Assembly: GCF_011766325.1 (NCBI RefSeq)
Contig: NZ_BLLG01000023.1
Coordinates: 1 to 64,000, forward strand
Length of the DNA stretch: 64,000 bases
DNA from: Streptomyces pacificus
Lineage (GTDB): Bacteria; Actinomycetota; Actinomycetes; Streptomycetales; Streptomycetaceae
Reading direction: 5' to 3'
The notes beneath the pieces were generated by a model that was given only the letters and a program-made list of their open reading frames with translations, made no database searches and was not told where the DNA came from. This document shows, piece by piece, positions 59,789-64,000 of this stretch. How positions within the stretch are numbered: position 1 is the first letter of the stretch; every line of letters starts with the position of its first letter. A program made the position numbers and the translations under genes.

Positions 59789-60772
59789 ATGTCAATGTGC
59801 TACGCCCCGCCCGGACAGCTGTGGCTGCTGCCGCAGTCGCAGCAGGAAGGGCTGGACCTCGACCACCGGCAGGTGATCGAGGTCGTCGAGCGGGCCTACC
59901 GCGCGCTGCGCGAAGGCGGCGGCTCGGACAACCCCGTCAAGACCGTCATCGACGATCCCGGCCACCGCTCCCTCAGCTACTCGATGGTGGCCAGGGACGG
60001 CGGCAGCGGCACGGTCTGCTTCAAGGCCGTCTACGAGTTCGACCCGCGCCGCACCAGGGACGGCTACCGGTTCCACTCGTTCGTCTTCCTCGTCGACGAC
60101 ACCACAGGGCAGCCCATCGCCCTGATGGACGTGGTGAAGCTCGGGCCGCTGCGGTCCTCGGCCACCACCGCGCTGCTGGCGCGCGAGGCCTGCCCCGACG
60201 CGCGGAGCGCCCTGGTCGTCGGCACCGGCGTCCAGGGGCAGGCGGCTCTGCCGATGCTGCTCGCAGCGCTGCCGGGGCTGGAGCGGCTGCAGGTGTTCGG
60301 CACCTACCCCGACGGTCTGCGCGCCGTCCAAGACAGCGTCGACGGCCGCGACGTCGAGATCGTCAACGACCTCCGGGAGGCCGCCGGTGCGGCCGACATC
60401 GTGATCGGCGCAGCGGGTCTCTCCGCCACGGACGAGGTACGGCGCGACTGGATGAAGCCGGGCTCGGTCGCGGTACTCCTCGGGTACGGAGTACACGCCG
60501 ACGTGTGCCACGGCGCGGACTACCGGATCGCCACGGACGCCGCCCAGATGCACGCCACCTGCGAGGACCTGCGGGGCGAGGACGGCAGCCTGCCGTCGGT
60601 CGACGCCCAGCTGCCGGACGTCCTGCTCGGCCGGGCACCTGCCCGGCGCCATCCGGACGACGTGGTCTTCGCCTACAACAGCGGAATGGCGGTCACCGAC
60701 GCCGCGCTGGGCCGGTACATAGCCGACCTCGCCCGTGCGGCCGGGCGCGGGGAAAAGGTCAACTTCTGGTGA
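59789..60772 (+). CDS. SbnB-like ornithine cyclodeaminase-family dehydrogenase
   Basis: 327 residues from ATG 59789, preceded by AAGGGAGAACTCCCGT; an earlier in-frame ATG (59741) overlaps the decarboxylase stop but has no ribosome site. OCD/mu-crystallin family: TVCFKAVYEFDP, LGPLRSSATTALLAREAC (~118-135), Rossmann loop VVGTGVQGQAALPML (~142-156), and AYNSGMAVTDAALGRYI near the end. SbnB oxidatively hydrolyses N-(1-amino-1-carboxyl-2-ethyl)-glutamate to L-2,3-diaminopropionate and 2-oxoglutarate with NAD. Together with the SbnA-like gene downstream this is the diagnostic pair. Its stop overlaps the MATE start (GTGA). Confidence 0.85.
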   Translation: MSMCYAPPGQLWLLPQSQQEGLDLDHRQVIEVVERAYRALREGGGSDNPVKTVIDDPGHRSLSYSMVARDGGSGTVCFKAVYEFDPRRTRDGYRFHSFVFLVDDTTGQPIALMDVVKLGPLRSSATTALLAREACPDARSALVVGTGVQGQAALPMLLAALPGLERLQVFGTYPDGLRAVQDSVDGRDVEIVNDLREAAGAADIVIGAAGLSATDEVRRDWMKPGSVAVLLGYGVHADVCHGADYRIATDAAQMHATCEDLRGEDGSLPSVDAQLPDVLLGRAPARRHPDDVVFAYNSGMAVTDAALGRYIADLARAAGRGEKVNFW

Positions 60773-62322
60773 GCAGCACCCGAACGAACGGTAAGGCCAG
60801 TACGACCGATGCGACCGCGTCGGCCGGGACGAACGGTACGCCCGATGCGACCGCGTCGGCCGGGACGAACGGTACGCCCGATGCGACCGGTGCAACAGAG
60901 CCGGCCGGGGCCGCCGGGGCGGCCGGCCACGGCGCCGCCTGGTGGGTCGGGAACTCACGGGCGCTGCTCAGGCTCGCACTCCCGCTGATCCTGACCAACT
61001 TCGCCTATGTCGCGCTCACCACCGTGGACATCGTGATGCTGGGCAGGCTCGGCGCCGTCGAGATCGCCGCCGCCGGTCTGGCCATCGCGCTGTTCAACCA
61101 GTTGCGCACCACCGGCACCGGACTGGTCACCGGAGTCAGCAACCTGGTGGCCGAGGCGCGGGTGCGGGACGACCGGGAGCGGATCGGCGCGCTGCTGTTC
61201 GCGGGGTTCTTCTGGGCGACCGTGTGCGGTGCGGTGTTCTGCGCGGTGCTCCTGCTGATCGGCCCGTTGCTCGTCCTGCTGGGGCAGGACCCCGCGGTGG
61301 TCGGCAAGGCCGGCGAGTTCCTGGCGGTCCTGGCGCCCGGCATGCTGCCCTGCCTGTGGTTCCAGAACCTGCGGCACTTCACCACCGGCCTCAAGCGGCC
61401 CGGCCCGCTGCTGGCCATCACCCTGGCCTCGGTCGTCGTCACCATCGGCCTGAACTACGCGCTGATCTACGGCAGGTTCGGCCTGCCCGCGTTCGGCTTC
61501 GTCGGTGTCGCGATCGCCACGGTCACGGTGTTCCTGCTGTCCTTCCTGGCGTTCACCGCGGTGATCCTGCGGGACGGCGTCCTGCGCCCGTACCTCACCT
61601 CGCCCGCCGCGCGGCGCTGGTCAGGGGACGCGGTCGGCTCCGTCTGGCGCCTCGGCCTGCCGATCTCGGGCACATACGCCTCGGAGGCGGGGTTCTTCAG
61701 CGTACTCACCCTGGTCATCGGCTCCCTGGGCGTCGACGCCCTGGCGGCGCAGACGGTGCTGAACCAGATCGTGTACATCGCCTTCATGGTCTCCGCCGGC
61801 CTCTCGCACGCGGCGTCGATCCACATCAGCGAGGCCGCCGGTGCCGACGACTATGTGACGGCACGCAGAACGGGGCTCCTCGGTACGGGCTGGGGCGTCG
61901 TCGCCATGCTGGCCGTCGCCGTCGCCTACCTGGCGTTCCCGGAGCCGATCGTGTCCCTCTTCATCTCGGCCGAGCACGCCGGAAACGCGGACATCCTCGC
62001 GCTGACCGCGACCGGACTGCTGATCGCCGCCCTCATGCAGGTCTTCGACGCCGCGCAGAACATCGGCAACGGCATCCTGCGCGGGATCGGCGACACCGCC
62101 GGGCCGTTCCGGATCTCCCTGGTCGGCTACTGGCTGATCGGCCTGCCCGCCGGCTGTCTGCTGGGGCTGGTTGCCGACTGGGGCGTCGAGGGCGTGTGGA
62201 TCGGCCAGACCATCGGCCTCGCCGCCACCGCGGCCATCCTGCTGGTCGCCTTCCTGCGCCGCGTCGACCGGCTCCACCGGGCGTCGGCCGGCGCACCCGT
62301 CCCGGAACCGGAGTCCTCATGA
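60769..62322 (+). CDS. MATE-family exporter with repeated N-terminal tail
   Basis: 517 residues; twelve hydrophobic segments start at ~65 (LRLALPLILTNFAYVALTTVDIVMLGRLG). Two MATE halves are seen, with GLAIALFNQLRTTGTGLVTGVSNLVAEARV in the first and AAQTVLNQIVYIAFMVSAGLSHAASIHISEAAG in the second. Residues ~10-50 are an extra cytoplasmic tail with a 12-residue repeat (DATASAGTNGTP). In this operon it is the obvious candidate to export the chelator by cation antiport. GTG start overlapping the SbnB-like stop; ATGA overlap with the aminotransferase. Confidence 0.9.
   Translation: MSSTRTNGKASTTDATASAGTNGTPDATASAGTNGTPDATGATEPAGAAGAAGHGAAWWVGNSRALLRLALPLILTNFAYVALTTVDIVMLGRLGAVEIAAAGLAIALFNQLRTTGTGLVTGVSNLVAEARVRDDRERIGALLFAGFFWATVCGAVFCAVLLLIGPLLVLLGQDPAVVGKAGEFLAVLAPGMLPCLWFQNLRHFTTGLKRPGPLLAITLASVVVTIGLNYALIYGRFGLPAFGFVGVAIATVTVFLLSFLAFTAVILRDGVLRPYLTSPAARRWSGDAVGSVWRLGLPISGTYASEAGFFSVLTLVIGSLGVDALAAQTVLNQIVYIAFMVSAGLSHAASIHISEAAGADDYVTARRTGLLGTGWGVVAMLAVAVAYLAFPEPIVSLFISAEHAGNADILALTATGLLIAALMQVFDAAQNIGNGILRGIGDTAGPFRISLVGYWLIGLPAGCLLGLVADWGVEGVWIGQTIGLAATAAILLVAFLRRVDRLHRASAGAPVPEPESS
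60808..60890 (+). repeat. 36-bp exact tandem repeat in the MATE gene
   Basis: Two identical 36-bp copies (60808-60843, 60844-60879) and the first 11 bases of a third. In frame; each copy encodes 12 residues. Confidence 0.92.
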
Positions 62323-63470
62323 ACCACGCACCCGCAGCCGCCGCTACGGCCGCCACGACCCCCCTGATCCGCGCTGAGGTCGCGGGTCTGCCCCGCTACG
62401 ATCCCGGCGCCGACCCGGACGAGGTGGCCGCTCTCAGCGGCGCCCGCCGTGTGATCAAACTATCCAACAACGAGAGCCCGTTCGGGGTCTCCCCGGCCGC
62501 GGCCGAAGCGGCGGGGCGGAGTCTGGCCGACGGCCTCTCCCGCTACCCCGACCCCACCGGCAGACGGCTCGCCGAGGCCGTCGGCAGGAGCCTGGACGTG
62601 CCGGCCGGGCGCGTCGTGCTCGGCAACGGCTCGGAGAACATCCTTCAGCTGCTGTGCCAGGCCGTACTCGACCCCGGGGACCTGGTCGTCACCCAGGCGC
62701 CCGGCTTCAGCCTGCACGAGACGTTCCCCCGCGTCATGGGCGCCCGGGTCGAGAAGGTCCCGGTCACCGCCGGCTTCGGGTTCGACGCGGACGCCTGGCG
62801 TGCCGCGCTGGCCGCCGGCCCGAAACTCGTCTTCCTCGCCAACCCGTGCAACCCCACCGGCGCGGTACTCGACGCCGGCCAACTGGAAGTCGTCGTGGCC
62901 GCGACCCCGCGGTCGGCCCTGCTGGTGCTCGACGAGGCGTACGGCGAGTTCGCCCGAACCGACCCCGGGTACCCCGACGGGCTGGAGGCGCTGCGCGGCC
63001 TGGACCGGCCGTGGATCGTGCTGCGCACCTTCTCCAAGGCCTACGGTCTGGCGGGCATCCGGGTGGGGTACGGCATCGCCTCCGACACCGCCCTGATCCA
63101 GGCACTGGACCGGGTCCGCACCCCGTACCACGTCAACCGGCCGGCCCAGGAGGCCGCCATCGCCGCGCTGGGCGACCACCGGCACCTGGCGGAGACGGTC
63201 CGCCGGACCGGCCTGGAGATCGCCAGGGTCACCGGCCGGCTGCGCGCCGCGGGGCTGGGCGTGGTCCCGTCCTCGACCAACTTCCTGTTCATCGACACCG
63301 GCCGCCGCTCCGCGGGGGTCGCCCGGGAGCTGCACCGCGCCGGAGTCATCGTCAAGGCGTGGCAGGAGCCGGGATACGAGAACTACATCCGAGCCTCCCT
63401 GTCGACCCCCGGGGACAACGACGTCTTCGTGCGGTGTCTGACGGAGATCTGCGCGAAGGGCAAGCCGTGA
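62319..63470 (+). CDS. HisC-like class I/II PLP aminotransferase
   Basis: 383 residues. Histidinol-phosphate aminotransferase subfamily: KLSNNESPFGVSPAA (~46-60), LGNGSENILQLLCQAVLDPGD (~103-123), FLANPCNPTGAVLD (~170-183), the Asp/Tyr pair in LVLDEAYGEFA (~202-212), the PLP Lys in RTFSKAYGLAGIRVGYG (~234-250), and NYIRASLSTPGDND with the C-terminal carboxylate-binding Arg. The chromosomal hisC lies elsewhere in Streptomyces, so this copy likely serves the operon, either making an amino-acid precursor such as phosphoserine or acting as a CobD-like decarboxylase. Coupled by ATGA upstream and GTGA downstream. Confidence 0.88.
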   Translation: MNHAPAAAATAATTPLIRAEVAGLPRYDPGADPDEVAALSGARRVIKLSNNESPFGVSPAAAEAAGRSLADGLSRYPDPTGRRLAEAVGRSLDVPAGRVVLGNGSENILQLLCQAVLDPGDLVVTQAPGFSLHETFPRVMGARVEKVPVTAGFGFDADAWRAALAAGPKLVFLANPCNPTGAVLDAGQLEVVVAATPRSALLVLDEAYGEFARTDPGYPDGLEALRGLDRPWIVLRTFSKAYGLAGIRVGYGIASDTALIQALDRVRTPYHVNRPAQEAAIAALGDHRHLAETVRRTGLEIARVTGRLRAAGLGVVPSSTNFLFIDTGRRSAGVARELHRAGVIVKAWQEPGYENYIRASLSTPGDNDVFVRCLTEICAKGKP

Positions 63471-64000
63471 TCACCACCCGGATATCCGACCTGATCGGGC
63501 GGACGCCCCTGCTCGCATTGCCGGTCGCGGACGGCCTGGCGACCGTGGTGCTGAAGATGGAGCAGTACAACCCCACCGGCACCGCCAAGATCCGGATGGC
63601 CAGGAGCATGGTGGACGAGGCGGAGGAGGCCGGGCTGCTCACCCCCGGCGGATGGCTGGTCGAGTCCACCTCCGGCAACACCGGGCTCGGCCTGGCGCTC
63701 ATCGCCGCCGAACGCGGATACAAGTTCACCGCCGTGGTGGACAACCACTCCAGCACCGACAAGCTGCGCGGCATGTGCGCCTACGGGGCCGACATACTCA
63801 ACGTGGCCGGCGAGGAGGAGGGCCTGGCCACCGCCGAACGCGACACCGTGGCAGAGAAGCTCGCGGCCGAGCACGGCGCGTACTGGACCGCGCAGCACCG
63901 CAACCAGGGGAACCCCAACGGCTACCGGCCGCTCGCCCGCGAGCTGCACGACGACCTGGGCGACGGCATCCACTACCTGTACGGGGCGGTGGGCACCGGC
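63467..64000 (+). CDS. SbnA-like cysteine synthase-family enzyme (partial, runs off the right edge)
   Basis: First 178 residues of a fold-type II PLP enzyme: TRISDLIGRTPLLALP (~4-19), the PLP Lys in NPTGTAKIRMARSM (~35-48), the phosphate/carboxylate loop ESTSGNTGLGLAL (~64-76), then VVDNHSSTDKLRGMCAYGADIL and QHRNQGNPNGYRPLARELHDDL. SbnA condenses O-phospho-L-serine with glutamate; cysteine synthases use O-acetylserine. The classical NPGGSVKDR loop reads NPTGTAKIR here, arguing against a housekeeping cysteine synthase. GTG start inside the aminotransferase stop (GTGA). The 3' part and further operon genes lie beyond the window. Confidence 0.85.
   Translation, partial: MITTRISDLIGRTPLLALPVADGLATVVLKMEQYNPTGTAKIRMARSMVDEAEEAGLLTPGGWLVESTSGNTGLGLALIAAERGYKFTAVVDNHSSTDKLRGMCAYGADILNVAGEEEGLATAERDTVAEKLAAEHGAYWTAQHRNQGNPNGYRPLARELHDDLGDGIHYLYGAVGTG

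Noticed and set aside
62319..63470. Primary hisC of histidine biosynthesis
   Set aside because: No other his genes are adjacent; it is translationally coupled to a MATE exporter and an SbnA-like gene.
63467..64000. Housekeeping cysteine synthase (cysK/cysM)
   Set aside because: The PLP-Lys loop reads NPTGTAKIR instead of NPGGSVKDR, and the operon contains the SbnB partner, favouring an SbnA-type role; not fully excluded since the gene is partial.

Overview
The base composition (very high GC, third codon positions almost always G or C), frequent GTG starts, ATGA/GTGA gene overlaps and the gene families present all point to a Streptomyces or close relative. The DNA reads as ordinary chromosome with accessory metabolic and regulatory islands. 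No rRNA, tRNA, CRISPR array or prophage was seen. The only sign of a mobile element is at the extreme left edge, where a DHA2-type MFS transporter gene is cut short beside what looks like the end of an insertion sequence.

Layout. 1-7.7 kb: truncated MFS exporter with a divergent PadR repressor, a membrane-anchored streptogrisin-type protease, a large PAS/GAF/SpoIIE/HATPase signalling protein and a SixA-like phosphatase. 8-13.3 kb: mutA-mutB-meaB, the adenosylcobalamin-dependent methylmalonyl-CoA mutase with its GTPase chaperone. 13.5-20 kb: a membrane lipid-kinase-like protein, a very large MalT/LAL-type LuxR regulator and small membrane proteins. 20.4-26.2 kb: a quinone oxidoreductase plus two acyl-CoA dehydrogenases in one operon, a tiny membrane protein and a secreted serine hydrolase. 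26.4-31.6 kb (minus strand): a VOC protein, a DUF779 protein, and a translationally coupled four-gene cassette (ABM-fold protein, beta-hydroxyacid dehydrogenase, ACMSD-like amidohydrolase, cytochrome P450) that looks like an uncharacterised pathway. 32-41 kb: phosphoglucomutase, YciO/Sua5 protein, secreted M19-like peptidase with discoidin domain, phospholipase D-type protein, DUF5709 protein and an N-terminally extended GAPDH. 41.5-47 kb: a conservon cvnA-B-C-D ending in an EXXR-less P450 of the CYP157 type, which meets a normal CYP154-like P450 tail to tail. 47.2-49.4 kb: AraC regulator and haloalkane dehalogenase-like hydrolase. 49.7-58 kb: the partial complex I operon (nuoA, an unknown gene, nuoH-J-K-L-M-N) that has the membrane arm but no peripheral arm.

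58.3 kb to the right edge: the most interesting region, a tightly coupled operon for a small metallophore-like compound. It encodes a type III PLP decarboxylase, an SbnB-like ornithine cyclodeaminase homologue, a MATE exporter, a HisC-like aminotransferase and an SbnA-like cysteine-synthase homologue, which continues past the window. SbnA plus SbnB chemistry makes L-2,3-diaminopropionate, and a decarboxylase acting on a derivative of it would yield an ethylenediamine unit. The promoter (TTGAAA, 16 bp, TATAGA) is covered by a Fur/Zur-type inverted repeat, AT-rich in a GC-rich genome. This suggests metal-repressed synthesis and export of a diaminopropionate- or ethylenediamine-based chelator, comparable to staphyloferrin B or the zincophore EDDS.

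A genome-style trait also stands out: several proteins carry in-frame tandem repeat expansions (MeaB 57 bp, MATE 36 bp, LuxR 21 bp, dehalogenase 6 bp) or long Gly/Pro/Arg-rich insertions.
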